Source of the DNA: Chitinimonas viridis
Lineage (GTDB): Bacteria > Pseudomonadota > Gammaproteobacteria > Burkholderiales > Chitinimonadaceae
Assembly (NCBI RefSeq): GCF_030409555.1
Contig: NZ_JAUFPU010000018.1
Coordinates: 607,532-671,531, forward strand
DNA length: 64,000 nucleotides
Direction of reading: 5' to 3'
Made by a program: the position numbers and the translations under genes. The notes below the pieces were generated by a model. That model ran no database searches and had not been told where the DNA came from. It saw nothing but the letters and a program-made list of their open reading frames with translations. Shown here in pieces: positions 25,195-35,120 of the stretch (positions are counted from its first letter, which is position 1; each line of letters begins with the position of its first letter).

Positions 25195-27279
25195 ATGCTC
25201 ACAGAAACTTTGCCCATATTGTTACTGGTTGATGATAAGCCTGAAAACCTGGAATCGCTGGAAGCCGTTCTTGACGATGGTAAGCGCCGCTTCATACGTG
25301 TAGCGAGTGGCCAGGACGCTCTACGCATTCTGCTAAACGAAACCATCGCCCTGGTGCTGATGGACGTCGACATGCCAGAGCTGGATGGTATTGAAGCCGT
25401 GAAGCTCATGCGTAAGAACAGCCGAACAAGGCATATCCCTGTATTGCTGGTCACTGCGCACGGCGAAGATGAGTACGCCTCGATTGATGGTTTAGAGGCA
25501 GGTGCTTTCGATCTAATGCATAAACCTATTCAACCCCGCATCCTGGAGGCCAAGGTCCAGCAATTGTTAAATCAATGGGCATTGAGTGAAACCTCAAAAA
25601 GAGAGATGCATGACCTAGCCCAAGTCAATGCATTTCTGGGCGATATTCTTAATACAGTCAATGAAGGTATCTCTGTCGTGGCACCGGATCTGACGCAAAT
25701 TTATGTCAACCCCGCTGGCAGCCGGCTTCAAGGCCTCACGCAGTCCGAGGTTAAAGGGCAAACACTGCATTGTTGGTCTGACCTGCAAATGGATATGCTA
25801 CTTGGGGCTTACAGGTCACAGCATGCCATTCATAGCCATGCAGCAAGAATCATCTCCGCCAAGGAGGCGGCACTGCCTGTTCAGTTAAGTTGCGCGCCAC
25901 TTCCTCAGCAGCAAGGTTGGGTTGTTGCTTATCAAGATATCACCGCGACGCTCACCCTTCAGGAGGAGTTGGCACAACTGATCGTGACCGACACGTTGAC
26001 TGGTGCTCTTAATCGTAACGGCTTTTTTCAAGCAGTATCGACTGCCGTATCGCGAAGCCTGCGGCATTCGCAATCACTGTACTTGCTTTATATCGATCTG
26101 GACTACTTCAAGGATGTCAATGACACCTACGGGCACGCCACGGGAGATATGCTACTGCAAAGCTTCTGTGAACGGCTACGAAATCAGCTACGCACCCATG
26201 ATGCACTTGGGCGCATAGGCGGTGATGAATTCGCCATCCTGATTGAGGGTGCGCTGAGTGAGACCGAAATATCCACCATTGCAGAAAAACTATTGCGTAT
26301 CCAGACGCAACCTTATGTCATTGACGGGCACTCGCTACTAGTCAGTGTAAGCATAGGCATCGCAAATTGTCCCGGAGATAGCACCTCTGCTGGCGACATG
26401 CTGCGCGCGGCCGACATGGCGATGTACCAAGCCAAACGCAATGGCCGTCAATCCTATCGTCACTATTCAGCAGAGATGAATGCCCAAGTGACGGCCAGGA
26501 CCATGTTGCGCGAAAGCTTGATGTACGCGTTGGAGAAGGAGCAATTCGAACTGGTATTCCAGCCACAGGTCTCGACCCTTGATGGCCGGATACATGGCAT
26601 CGAAGCGCTACTTAGATGGCACCATCCCACTGCTGGGACGATATCGCCCGCCGTATTTATCCCAGTGCTTGAAGATAGTGGATTGATCGTCGAGGTCAGC
26701 CTCTGGATACTTCGGACCGCATGCGCCCAACGGATGGCCTGGGCAGATATACTGGACGACAGTGTCACCATGGCCGTCAATTTGTCCGCGCGACAATTCT
26801 CTGATGAATTAATCTGTAAGCACATTCAGGATGTTATATCAGATACCGGCATGCCTGCGCATTGGCTTGAAGTGGAAGTCACCGAAAGCACGGTGATTGA
26901 GGATATCGACAAAGGGCGAAGAATTCTGGAAGACTTGCATAAACTGGGAATTCGCACGGCCATGGATGATTTCGGCACAGGTTATTCTGCACTGGCCTAC
27001 CTGAAGCAATTGCCGTTGGATGTACTAAAAATTGATCGTCTATTCGTGGCCAACTTGGCGAATGATACAAAAGACCAGGCAATTGCACGTGCCATCATCG
27101 GCCTCGCCCATGAGTTGGGTATGACACTCGTAGCAGAGGGGGTAGAAACCCACGAGCAGTACGGTTTGCTTTCATCTATGGGCTGTGAGTTGATTCAAGG
27201 CTATCTTTTTTCAAGGCCGATTCCTGCCATAGATTTCGCCAAGCTGGCACTCGGGCAACCCCTGATGAATGTCAGGTAG
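25195..27279 (+). CDS. Response regulator with PAS, GGDEF and EAL domains
   Basis: This 694-residue c-di-GMP enzyme has a REC domain (LVDDKPEN; D57 in VLMDVDMPELDG), a PAS-like domain (about 140-255), GGDEF (342-346, RIGGDEFAIL) and EAL (IEALLRWHHP, then AVNLSARQF and DDFGTGYS). Both catalytic motifs look intact, so it could make or degrade c-di-GMP, with phosphorylation deciding. The ATG at 25195 has AGGAG eight bases upstream and lies 5 bases after the kinase stop. The two are probably co-transcribed, and the kinase is a likely phosphodonor. Confidence 0.9.
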   Translation: MLTETLPILLLVDDKPENLESLEAVLDDGKRRFIRVASGQDALRILLNETIALVLMDVDMPELDGIEAVKLMRKNSRTRHIPVLLVTAHGEDEYASIDGLEAGAFDLMHKPIQPRILEAKVQQLLNQWALSETSKREMHDLAQVNAFLGDILNTVNEGISVVAPDLTQIYVNPAGSRLQGLTQSEVKGQTLHCWSDLQMDMLLGAYRSQHAIHSHAARIISAKEAALPVQLSCAPLPQQQGWVVAYQDITATLTLQEELAQLIVTDTLTGALNRNGFFQAVSTAVSRSLRHSQSLYLLYIDLDYFKDVNDTYGHATGDMLLQSFCERLRNQLRTHDALGRIGGDEFAILIEGALSETEISTIAEKLLRIQTQPYVIDGHSLLVSVSIGIANCPGDSTSAGDMLRAADMAMYQAKRNGRQSYRHYSAEMNAQVTARTMLRESLMYALEKEQFELVFQPQVSTLDGRIHGIEALLRWHHPTAGTISPAVFIPVLEDSGLIVEVSLWILRTACAQRMAWADILDDSVTMAVNLSARQFSDELICKHIQDVISDTGMPAHWLEVEVTESTVIEDIDKGRRILEDLHKLGIRTAMDDFGTGYSALAYLKQLPLDVLKIDRLFVANLANDTKDQAIARAIIGLAHELGMTLVAEGVETHEQYGLLSSMGCELIQGYLFSRPIPAIDFAKLALGQPLMNVR

Positions 27280-27320
27280 TGCGTTGTTTACCGGCAGCGC
27301 ATTCTGGTGAGGTGGCATAC

Positions 27321-27351
27321 AAGGCCCACGTGCATGCAGTGGATGGGCCTT
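27321..27351 (+). terminator. Hairpin after the c-di-GMP gene
   Basis: AAGGCCCA (27321-27328) pairs with TGGGCCTT (27344-27351). Only a short GTTG follows, so this is a moderate candidate for a terminator. The rest of 27280-27640 shows nothing recognisable. Confidence 0.4.
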
Positions 27352-27640
27352 GTTGCACAACGCTCCCGCCTTAGCACTACCCGTAAACCTCGGCCATGAC
27401 TGGGCCCTCCCAGCCCAGTACAAAACAATCAACGGGCGTGAGTAGGATACCTTGCTAGGGGTGCGCGACTCGCTATCGATGTTGCGGGGGAGGTCAGCGG
27501 AGTTAATGGAAGTTGGGCACAACAGGAGAGCCCATCGAGGAATAGCATGACCAGTTCGTTGCCTGGACTCATTCCCCTTGGAAACATCAATTCAGTCAGT
27601 ACAACACTTCATTCCCAAGTACCCGTCACACCTATTGCCA

Positions 27641-28078
27641 TTACCTGATCTCGCCTTGGCGCAAGCCGCTTTCGCCCGCTACCCGGACATGCAGGGTGAA
27701 GGTGACCGGAAAGACTTGTGCCTCCTTCAGTTGGAGCGCTTCGAGAAAGCGCCTCCGATCCTGTCTATCTTGTTTCGGCGGGATGTATAGGTACTTGCCT
27801 TCGTGAAGCAGGATTCCATGGGAGATGTCGATTTCCTCATCCGTTGAGATGCCTATGAACCCTTTGATGATCTGGCCGGACACGGTCTGAAATGTGGCAG
27901 CAGCGGAGAGTGCATACCGCGCCAGTGGGATGGACGCGGCATTCAGGGGCCTAACCCATGTTTCATCCTGTTCATCAGCCCCCTCTTCGTCTTCGGCGAA
28001 CTCCCATATTGGAAAAGCCTGGAGGTCTTCTGGTCCAAGCGTATCGATCGGCTTTCGTGTGCTCAGTGTGATTGCCAT
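27641..28078 (-). CDS. Conserved small cytosolic protein, function unknown
   Basis: The ATG at 28078 is preceded by GGAGG about ten bases upstream, giving 145 residues; the frame is open to 28198. The N-terminal half contains PIWEFAEDEEGADEQDETWV, a motif seen in a widespread uncharacterised family, followed by strand-rich segments ending in RVAGESGLRQG. No catalytic residues or signals are seen. It is a lone gene between two plus-strand units. Acidic proteins of this look often act as immunity proteins, but no toxin partner lies beside it. Confidence 0.6.
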   Translation of the reverse strand: MAITLSTRKPIDTLGPEDLQAFPIWEFAEDEEGADEQDETWVRPLNAASIPLARYALSAAATFQTVSGQIIKGFIGISTDEEIDISHGILLHEGKYLYIPPKQDRQDRRRFLEALQLKEAQVFPVTFTLHVRVAGESGLRQGEIR

Positions 28079-28709
28079 GTGGATTGGACCTCCAGTATTC
28101 CGAGTTGGGTATTCGAACGAGCGCACCGCTCCCCAAGACCCGTGCGCAGGCAACACTACTATGTAGTTCGCAGGTATGACCTGTGACGACGAGGCCAACG
28201 TAAGGTAACAAGCTCAACAGCTACCGCACCAAAAGCGTCAGTGTAGCAAGCATAGACTGCATGCGTGCATGCCCTGCCATGGCTCGCCGTGTACATGCGC
28301 TATTCGAAGCCCTGGCGCTCCAATCTGCCAGCTAGCGGCGCTAACCAGCGCCCCCACCATTTCGCTTGGCGTCGCCACGCCCACAAGGTGGGCTTGCCCA
28401 CATCAAATACCTTTACTTGCAATAATCGCCTACTAAGCTCAATGCACACGCAGCGCGTGTCGTGCTTTTGACCATATCCACTTTTCTCGTGCTTGCAGCA
28501 TTAGCTGCCAGCGCGGGATAGACCGTCAGCGATGCAGCCAAAGGCGGGTTTACGCTTGCCTTTGGTGGGTTCTCCTATTTGGTCCGGTGCAGAGGTACCG
28601 GTATCAGAGGGTGGAGGTTTGTCGCATCGGAGTGCGGGCTTGGGGGGATATTTCGGTTGCAAGTGACAGCAGTTTTCGGCCCACACTTTATTATGGAGCT
28701 AAGTTCCCC
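28079..28709. other. Gene-free stretch before the secreted protein
   Basis: About 630 bases in which I see no convincing gene, RNA or repeat. The frame that becomes the secreted protein is open from 28587, but its first 41 residues have no protein character. The promoter of that gene should lie here; no clear -35/-10 pair was found. Confidence 0.4.
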
Positions 28710-31610
28710 ATGAGATCTCTGCACCCCCGCCAAACCCCCCATATGCGACTGCGTCCGCTCAGCTTGGCATTGGTCGTGATGCTGTCAACCACTGCGTTCG
28801 CTGTACCTACGTTCAACAATACGGCGACAACACCTAACCGGGCGGTTGGCGCCAATGTCACGCAGACGCTGACCCTGACACCCACCGCCCCGAATATGCC
28901 TGCCGTGATGGCTCAGGCCCAGACTGAGACGGTGACCATCAGCGGGACGGTAACCGATGGCGATACATTTAGCATTACCCTGCCTGGTACGGCCACCACC
29001 ATCACGACCACGGTAGCCGCCACAGACACCCCGGCCAGCATGGCGACAGAACTCTACGATCTTATCGTTGCCCACGCCGACTACATCAGCAATACCACCT
29101 ACCAGGTTACCGATAACACTTCGGGCGTGCTGACCTTCACTGCCACCACGCCGGGCACATCGTTTGCGATGTCCTTCCCGGCCGATGCGGCTAACCTTGC
29201 CACCAGTTCAAGCACCGCGACCATCGATGGTCTGGAGACGCAGGCCAATGTGCCTGCCGTGCCGGCACAAAGCCAGATTGATACGCTGACGATAGGCGGC
29301 AGTGTGGATATTGGGGATGTCTACAATATTGCCCTGCCAGGCTCGGGTACGGTGAGCTTTACGGCCACCACCACCAGCACTGCAGACGTGGCAACCGGCC
29401 TGAATGCCGCCATCCAGGCCGACTCCGGCGTGCCCTATGCGACGCAGGACTACACAACCAGCGTGGTTGGCAGTGACATTGTGTTCACCGCCAAGAGTGC
29501 GGGCACCGGCTGGACCCTGGGCGCGACCGGGAGCACCAATGCGACTGCTGTGGCACAGGTTAATACCTTGACGCCGGCCTCCATCATGGCAGGTAACACG
29601 TTTGCCGTGACGCTCAATGGCACAACCTATACCTTTGTGGCGACCACGACCTCGGCCACGGATGTGGTGAATGGCCTTATCGCTGCCATACCCAACACAA
29701 CCGTGACCCCCACGCTTAACACCGGGACGCTGGTGCTGACCGCCAACACCCCTGGTACCGCCTTTACCGCAACCGCAGCCGCAGTCGACGTCGCCACGGC
29801 AGCCCAATCGACCTTGACCGTGGGCACGCCCAGCCTGATTACGGCGGGCACCACCTCCGCCATCCTCACGCTGAAGGATGCCAGCAGCACCAGCCTGTTC
29901 AATGTCAGCGCCAGCGGCGCGACCATTACCAGCAACAGCGCCAGTTGCACGGTAGGCACCCCGACGCGCAGCACCACCAACGGTACCGTTACCGCCACCA
30001 TTACCGCGGTCAGCCCCGGTAGCTGCATCATTGGTGCGACCTTGAATGGCAGCACCGCCGTCACGGCGACCCAGGCGGTTACCGTCACCGCCGCGAACAC
30101 CACGATCAACGGCGGCACGGGCACGATCGATGGTACCGGTACGGTGACGGGGTCGGCGAATGTCACGGTCACTGCCGGTAGCAGCGTAGATGTCTCGGCA
30201 ACCGGTGCCAGCGGCAGCACCCTGACTGTCGACGCTTCAAGCAGGCCGGTCAGCCTGAATCTGGGCGGAAGCACACCATCGGTCTCGGTCTCCACGGGTT
30301 CATCGGGCGTGGTGCTGAACGTTCGTACCTCTTCGGGTGGGCAGAACGTGCTGGCTGTTTCGCAGGGTAGCGCAACCCTCTCCAGCGGGGGTGGAGGTGG
30401 GCTACTTTCGGTCGGTGGCAGCGGTGATTCGGCGGTGGTCCTCAGTACGGGCAGTACGGGTGCATCCATCAATGTATCGGCAAACAGCGGAGGCGGCACC
30501 ACCGTTGCCGTGACCTCCGGCACGGTCACCACGCCGCATACCTGTGGGGCACGCCCCGCAATACCGACCACCCCGCCAAGCGGAAGTAGGTCCAGCGCAT
30601 GGAATACCTACTTCTCGAGCGTGAAGGTCTATCAAAGAGAACTGTTGGCATACTCGCTATGCATAACCCAGGCCGGGACGGTCAACCTGCAAAGGTCCTT
30701 GCTCAGCGGCCGCGCCAACATGCTGACCTCGTCCACCTTGTTGCTGTTCAAGGGCGAGACCATCACCTACGACAGCGCGGGCAATGAGATAGGTGTCACG
30801 CTGGCAGATGGTGGCGCAGGCGTGGCACAAACCCTGAGTGCCATTCCTACCGGCATGACGCTGGAAAGCATACCGGTGTCCATAGATGGCAACCCTGCCC
30901 GCCTGAATGGTTCCTATCTGGGCACCGAGATTGTGACTACCCTGAGCAAGGAGCTGGGTATCCAGCTGACGCGCAGCGCCAATACCCCGATCGGTGGCAT
31001 GGTCATGACCGCGCCGGACGGCACGCGTATCGCCGGTGTACCGGTTGGCCAGCTAATGGTCGCGCCAGGCGTTCCCAGTGGGCTGCAAAGCAACGGGCGG
31101 ATGCGCGTGGTGGTGAGAGGTGCGGTCACGGAATTGGCCCCCAGCCTGGTGAGCCCAAGCAACTTCGCGGCGCAGCTCTTGGCCGTGGATAGCCAAGCTA
31201 CCGGCATGGTCACGGCTGACGGCTTGATCAAGGCTACGGTGGGTGGTGCCAAGTACGTGGTCCGGCCGGCATGGACTGCAACGCCCAGCACCTTGAATGG
31301 CTTCTCCTACGACAGTGCTGGTCGCCTGATCCATGGCGATGGCAGTGCGCAGCAGACGCTCTACCCGGCGTTTGCCAACATTGATGTCGTGGCAGCCACA
31401 CTGAGCACCATCATAGGCGCATCCGTGCCTGCAGTGGATGTCGATGGCTCCGTCACCACCACCATAGGTAACGTCAGCTATAAGCTGCGGGCTGGCTATA
31501 TGCTCGTCAACACCCCAGAAGCACATGCTACCGACACCTGGTGGCAGGATGGCAGTACCTTCTATATCAACAACCAGGATGGGACCGCTCAGTCGTTCTC
31601 GGTTGAATAA
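28710..31610 (+). CDS. Large secreted Thr/Ser/Gly-rich repeat protein
   Basis: The start at 28710 is followed by a signal peptide (MRLRPLSLALVVMLSTTAFA from the second Met), giving 966 residues. Three diverged repeats of about 90-100 residues follow. Each begins with a QxxTxTI-like strand, contains (I/V)GDxYxIxLPG or its variants and ends with a TPGT/SAGT turn. An Ig-like segment comes next, then a low-complexity Gly/Ser/Thr-beta stretch (about 470-630) resembling a beta-solenoid. The C-terminal globular domain is about 300 residues. No LPXTG, no autotransporter barrel and no type I secretion signal are clear. Surface adhesin or matrix protein is a reasonable guess. The adjacent c-di-GMP pair would fit matrix control, but that is inference. 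Confidence 0.68.
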   Translation: MRSLHPRQTPHMRLRPLSLALVVMLSTTAFAVPTFNNTATTPNRAVGANVTQTLTLTPTAPNMPAVMAQAQTETVTISGTVTDGDTFSITLPGTATTITTTVAATDTPASMATELYDLIVAHADYISNTTYQVTDNTSGVLTFTATTPGTSFAMSFPADAANLATSSSTATIDGLETQANVPAVPAQSQIDTLTIGGSVDIGDVYNIALPGSGTVSFTATTTSTADVATGLNAAIQADSGVPYATQDYTTSVVGSDIVFTAKSAGTGWTLGATGSTNATAVAQVNTLTPASIMAGNTFAVTLNGTTYTFVATTTSATDVVNGLIAAIPNTTVTPTLNTGTLVLTANTPGTAFTATAAAVDVATAAQSTLTVGTPSLITAGTTSAILTLKDASSTSLFNVSASGATITSNSASCTVGTPTRSTTNGTVTATITAVSPGSCIIGATLNGSTAVTATQAVTVTAANTTINGGTGTIDGTGTVTGSANVTVTAGSSVDVSATGASGSTLTVDASSRPVSLNLGGSTPSVSVSTGSSGVVLNVRTSSGGQNVLAVSQGSATLSSGGGGGLLSVGGSGDSAVVLSTGSTGASINVSANSGGGTTVAVTSGTVTTPHTCGARPAIPTTPPSGSRSSAWNTYFSSVKVYQRELLAYSLCITQAGTVNLQRSLLSGRANMLTSSTLLLFKGETITYDSAGNEIGVTLADGGAGVAQTLSAIPTGMTLESIPVSIDGNPARLNGSYLGTEIVTTLSKELGIQLTRSANTPIGGMVMTAPDGTRIAGVPVGQLMVAPGVPSGLQSNGRMRVVVRGAVTELAPSLVSPSNFAAQLLAVDSQATGMVTADGLIKATVGGAKYVVRPAWTATPSTLNGFSYDSAGRLIHGDGSAQQTLYPAFANIDVVAATLSTIIGASVPAVDVDGSVTTTIGNVSYKLRAGYMLVNTPEAHATDTWWQDGSTFYINNQDGTAQSFSVE

Positions 31611-31636
31611 GCCGTTTTACCAAAGCAGCTTGTCTC

Positions 31637-31670
31637 AAGGCGCAACGCCCGCAAGGGGTTGCGCCTTTTT
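31637..31670 (+). terminator. Rho-independent terminator of the secreted-protein gene
   Basis: AAGGCGCAAC pairs with GTTGCGCCTT around a short loop and is followed by a run of T (31665-31670). It begins 27 bases after the stop codon. Confidence 0.8.
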
Positions 31671-31729
31671 CATGCTGGTGGCCAACTACCGGCCTGAAAC
31701 GCAGAGGGACTGGCAAAGCCTGCAAGGTG

Positions 31730-32128
31730 TCACGGTGCCGCCACGGAGGTTGGTTCTTTAAACCTGCGCAAGGCAACCAACTGCCACGCCGAAAGCACCA
31801 ACGTGGCGAGCAACAGCGCAACCGACATAGGCTGCATGAACGCCTCGCGGCCCAGGGCAAAGAAGGACGCATGGATGCCGACAGTGAGGAAGCCCAGCGC
31901 AGCCAGCAGCTTGTAATAGTTCAAGCCAGTGTGGAGGTTGGCGACGACCCGGCTGTGTGCATACAGAACCAGCGCAATGATGGGAATGTTCAGGAGCAGG
32001 TTGACCTGATTGCCACCAGGAATGTTGAACAACTCCCATTCGTGCCAATAGGCTGCGTCGATTTGATGCGTGACCAGAACCGTGGCATTTGCCAGGAAAA
32101 GCCAGCGAAGGTGCGATTGCGGGGACAT
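31730..32128 (-). CDS. Small four-helix inner-membrane protein
   Basis: The 132-residue protein starts at ATG 32128 after AAAGG. Four hydrophobic helices are visible (around WLFLANATVLVTHQID, VNLLLNIPIIALVLYAH, LLAALGFLTVGIHASFFAL and VALLLATLVLSAWQLVAL). His and Asp/Glu residues (HQIDAAYWHEWE) sit between the first two. It resembles the uncharacterised DUF6713-type membrane proteins. Function is unknown; it is transcribed alone toward the secreted-protein terminator. Confidence 0.6.
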   Translation of the reverse strand: MSPQSHLRWLFLANATVLVTHQIDAAYWHEWELFNIPGGNQVNLLLNIPIIALVLYAHSRVVANLHTGLNYYKLLAALGFLTVGIHASFFALGREAFMQPMSVALLLATLVLSAWQLVALRRFKEPTSVAAP

Positions 32129-32451
32129 GGGTAAACCTTTCGGTTGCCTTGGTTCAATAGCAAAAGAACCCATTGAAGGGCTCGAGACGCTGTGACGACG
32201 CGGCTTGCTCCGCGCCAGGCACCGTCGGCTGTTGGGGATAAAGGCGCTGCGGCTACCGGCTTTGCCCGGTGTCGGGACATCGCCAAGCCCATAGAAAACG
32301 CTTGGCGGAGTATCCCAGACTTTATTCCAGAATCACTAGCTGCTCTTGGGCGACCTACCCATGCAGATACGCGGGGCACAGCAATGCTGGCTCACCCTTA
32401 TGGTGGGTCGCAGCCGCCAGTGCCGCTGGCTTACCCGGCGTTAGCGTGCCA
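32129..32451. other. Gene-free stretch before the DAHP synthase
   Basis: About 320 bases with no convincing frame. Several short GC-rich inverted repeats are present (for example GCGGCTTGCTCCGCG near 32200), none with a T-tract. The promoter of the membrane protein must lie at its left edge. Confidence 0.4.
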
Positions 32452-33561
32452 TCAGGCCTGCCAGCCCCGCCGCCCGGCCAGCCGCTGGCCGGCCTGGCGC
32501 AGTATCTTCTCGGTGGTCGGCCAGCTCACGCAGGCATCCGTCACTGAGCAGCCATAGCGCAGGTCGTCCAGGTCTGCGGGGATAGGCTGATTACCCGCCT
32601 CGATGAAGCTCTCTATCATCACGCCGCGGATGGCGCGGTTGCCTTCGCGTATCTGGTTCACCACATCGGCCAGCACGACAGGCTGCAGGGCATGCTGCTT
32701 CCAGGAGTTGGCATGGGCACAATCGACAATGATATTGGCCGGGATATGGTGTTTTTCCAGCGCCTTTTCGGCGAGGTGGATGCTGACCGTATCGTAGTTG
32801 GGCCGTCCGCCGCCGCCACGCATGACCAGGTGACAGTAGCGGTTGCCCTGGGTGCGGACGATGGCCGGCCTGCCATCCTGGTCCATCCCCATGAAGGCAT
32901 GGGGGCAGGCTGCCGACAGGATGGCATTGACGGCTGTCTCGACGCTGCCGTCGGTACCGTTCTTGAACCCCACGGGCGTGGCCAGGCCCGATGACAGTTC
33001 GCGGTGCACCTGCGATTCGGTGGTGCGCGCACCAATCGCCGTCCAGCTGATCAGGTCGCCAAAATAATGGGGCGATAGTGGGTCCAGCGCCTCGGTCGCG
33101 ACCGGCAGGCCCAGCGCATTGACCGCCAGCAGGAACTGCCGAGCGCGCGCCATGCCCTCGCCTATCCGGCAGGAATCGTCCATATGCGGGTCGTTGACCA
33201 GGCCCTTCCAGCCCACCGTGGTACGCGGCTTCTCGAAGTACGCCCGCATCACCACATACAGGGTATCGGACAGCTCGTCGGCCAAGGCAGCCAGCCGCTG
33301 CGCATAGTCCAGGCCTGCTTCGGTATCGTGGATGGAGCATGGCCCGACCACCACCAGCAGCCTGTCGTCCTTGCGATCCAGGATGTCGCGGATCGTCTGC
33401 CGCCCCGCCTGTACGGTCGCGGCAACCCTTTCGGACGCTGGCATCAGCCGATACATCTCCGCCGGTGCGGGCACCTGCTCGAAAATGGCGTCGGGCATAC
33501 CCCCCGGCCCTCTCGGATACACCGCTCCCGTCCGGCCCGTTGCTGTAAAGGCTATCGTCAT
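32452..33561 (-). CDS. Class I DAHP synthase (3-deoxy-7-phosphoheptulonate synthase)
   Basis: This enzyme condenses phosphoenolpyruvate and erythrose 4-phosphate, the entry step of the shikimate pathway that yields chorismate. The 369-residue protein carries the AroF/G/H signatures VVVGPCSIHD, MRAYFEKPRTTVGWKG, GARTTESQ, HLVMRGG and IVDCAHANS. The ATG at 33561 has GGAGG eight bases upstream; the open frame beyond it is not coding. It is divergent from entC across a Fur-box-like site. That implies a dedicated, iron-responsive isoenzyme feeding chorismate to the siderophore. Which aromatic amino acid, if any, inhibits it cannot be read here. Confidence 0.88.
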   Translation of the reverse strand: MTIAFTATGRTGAVYPRGPGGMPDAIFEQVPAPAEMYRLMPASERVAATVQAGRQTIRDILDRKDDRLLVVVGPCSIHDTEAGLDYAQRLAALADELSDTLYVVMRAYFEKPRTTVGWKGLVNDPHMDDSCRIGEGMARARQFLLAVNALGLPVATEALDPLSPHYFGDLISWTAIGARTTESQVHRELSSGLATPVGFKNGTDGSVETAVNAILSAACPHAFMGMDQDGRPAIVRTQGNRYCHLVMRGGGGRPNYDTVSIHLAEKALEKHHIPANIIVDCAHANSWKQHALQPVVLADVVNQIREGNRAIRGVMIESFIEAGNQPIPADLDDLRYGCSVTDACVSWPTTEKILRQAGQRLAGRRGWQA

Positions 33562-33694
33562 GTTTCCTCCAGTATTCGTGTTGTCGTAAGCCTGGGGCTT
33601 GCCTGTCTGCCTTCGCACAAGCCGCAAGGCCCACAACTGCATGCGCCCCGCCCGTGACCCACTGGGTTTCTTGCAAACATCATGCAGCCGTAAG

Positions 33695-33719
33695 TAATGA
33701 TAGTCAATCTCATTTGCAT
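33695..33719. promoter_or_regulatory. Fur-box-like operator between DAHP synthase and entC
   Basis: The AT-rich stretch TAATGATAGTCAATCTCATT fits the GATAATGATAATCATTATC-type Fur consensus with several mismatches. It lies between two divergent iron-acquisition genes, about 135 bases from the DAHP synthase start and 200 from entC. Confidence 0.6.
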
Positions 33720-33917
33720 TTAGATTTTTTTACCGTTACGATGCTTCGCCAATCCGGCGCCTGGCTCGCGTACGACAGCTGCAAACCATCCCTTCGCGAC
33801 GCCATCGCTGCGCTACCGGGCACCTACAAGAACAGCCATCCCGCCCGGCGCAACGCACGCCTGCCACGGCTGATATCCAGCAGCGGCAGCGGTATTGGTC
33901 TTTCATGAGGAGCCTCT

Positions 33918-35120
33918 ATGCAACCATCCCAGCACGATTCCGGCTTGACTACCCCCAAAGCCACCGACCTGCTCCGCCTCTACCCCATCGGTGGCTCGCT
34001 GTTCACCTCGCCACGCCGCACGGTACTGACGCTGGGCCGCCATGCCACGCTCGCACACGGGCCGGCCGACACCTTGGCACAACGTGCGGCCCAGTTGCTG
34101 CGGCAGGCGCAGGCAGAAGGCCTGGTGCAGCCCATCCTGCTGGGCGCGGTTCCCTTCAATGCCCAGGCACCGGCCCATCTGTTCATCCCCGAGAGCACGG
34201 TGCAAGGGCGGGGTGCCGGTGAAACCGCGCTGCCTACCCAGGCAGAATCTAACTCCCTGCGCGACATCAGCAGCGAGGCCCTGCCCCACCCCGACCGCTA
34301 CCGCGACAATGTGGCGCAGGCACTGAGCCAGATCGGCGAAGGCGGGCTGGACAAGGTGGTGTTGTCGCGCTCGATCAAGGTCGATGCCAACATTGCCGTG
34401 CCTACGCTGCTGCAGCGCTTGGCCAACCGCAATCCCAGCGGCTATACCTTCGCCATCGACCTGCCGGAAACCGACGGCGAGCGCCGTACGCTGGTCGGCG
34501 CCAGCCCCGAGTTGCTGCTGTCGCGCCGTGGCCGGCAGGTGGTCTCGCACCCGCTGGCGGGCTCCATCCCCCGCAGCAGCGACCCGCTAGAAGACGCGCG
34601 GCGTGCCGAACAATTGTTCGGCTCGGCCAAGGACAGGCACGAGCACCAGCTGGTGGTCGATGCCGTGGTGGCCGCGCTGGGCCCCTATTGCAATGCGGTA
34701 CACGTGCCCAGCGGCCCGTCGCTGGTCTCCACCCCCAGCATGTGGCACCTGGCCACCGAGATACGCGGCGACCTGGCAGACGGGGAATGCAGCGCGCTGG
34801 AACTGGCGCTGGCCCTGCACCCGACCCCCGCAGTCTGCGGCCACCCCACGGCGGCAGCGCGCTCCTTTATCGAGACGGTGGAAGGCTTCGACCGTGGTTT
34901 CTTCACCGGCTTGGTCGGCTGGTGCGATGCCAGCGGCGATGGTGAATGGGCCGTCACCATACGTTGTGCCGAAGTGGGCGAACACACTGCGACGCTCTAT
35001 GCCGGGGCCGGCATCGTGGCTGGCTCCGAGCCCCATCTGGAACTGGCGGAAACCAGCGCCAAGCTGCGTACCATGCTCAGCGCCATGGCCTTGGAGAGCG
35101 TGCTGGAGGGGGCGGCATGA
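33918..35120 (+). CDS. entC: Isochorismate synthase
   Basis: EntC converts chorismate to isochorismate, the first committed step to 2,3-dihydroxybenzoate. The 400-residue protein belongs to the chorismate-binding family: [23 protein letters not shown]-like [43 protein letters not shown] and a C-terminal [22 protein letters not shown] site precedes the ATG. Its stop overlaps the entE start (ATGA), so it opens the entCEBA operon, in the same gene order as enterobactin loci. The pathway acts in the cytosol. Confidence 0.93.
   Translation: MQPSQHDSGLTTPKATDLLRLYPIGGSLFTSPRRTVLTLGRHATLAHGPADTLAQRAAQLLRQAQAEGLVQPILLGAVPFNAQAPAHLFIPESTVQGRGAGETALPTQAESNSLRDISSEALPHPDRYRDNVAQALSQIGEGGLDKVVLSRSIKVDANIAVPTLLQRLANRNPSGYTFAIDLPETDGERRTLVGASPELLLSRRGRQVVSHPLAGSIPRSSDPLEDARRAEQLFGSAKDRHEHQLVVDAVVAALGPYCNAVHVPSGPSLVSTPSMWHLATEIRGDLADGECSALELALALHPTPAVCGHPTAAARSFIETVEGFDRGFFTGLVGWCDASGDGEWAVTIRCAEVGEHTATLYAGAGIVAGSEPHLELAETSAKLRTMLSAMALESVLEGAA

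Noticed and set aside
29627-30571. 314-residue minus-strand frame inside the secreted protein gene
   Set aside because: Val/Pro/Thr-rich antisense of the Thr/Ala repeat region with no family features.
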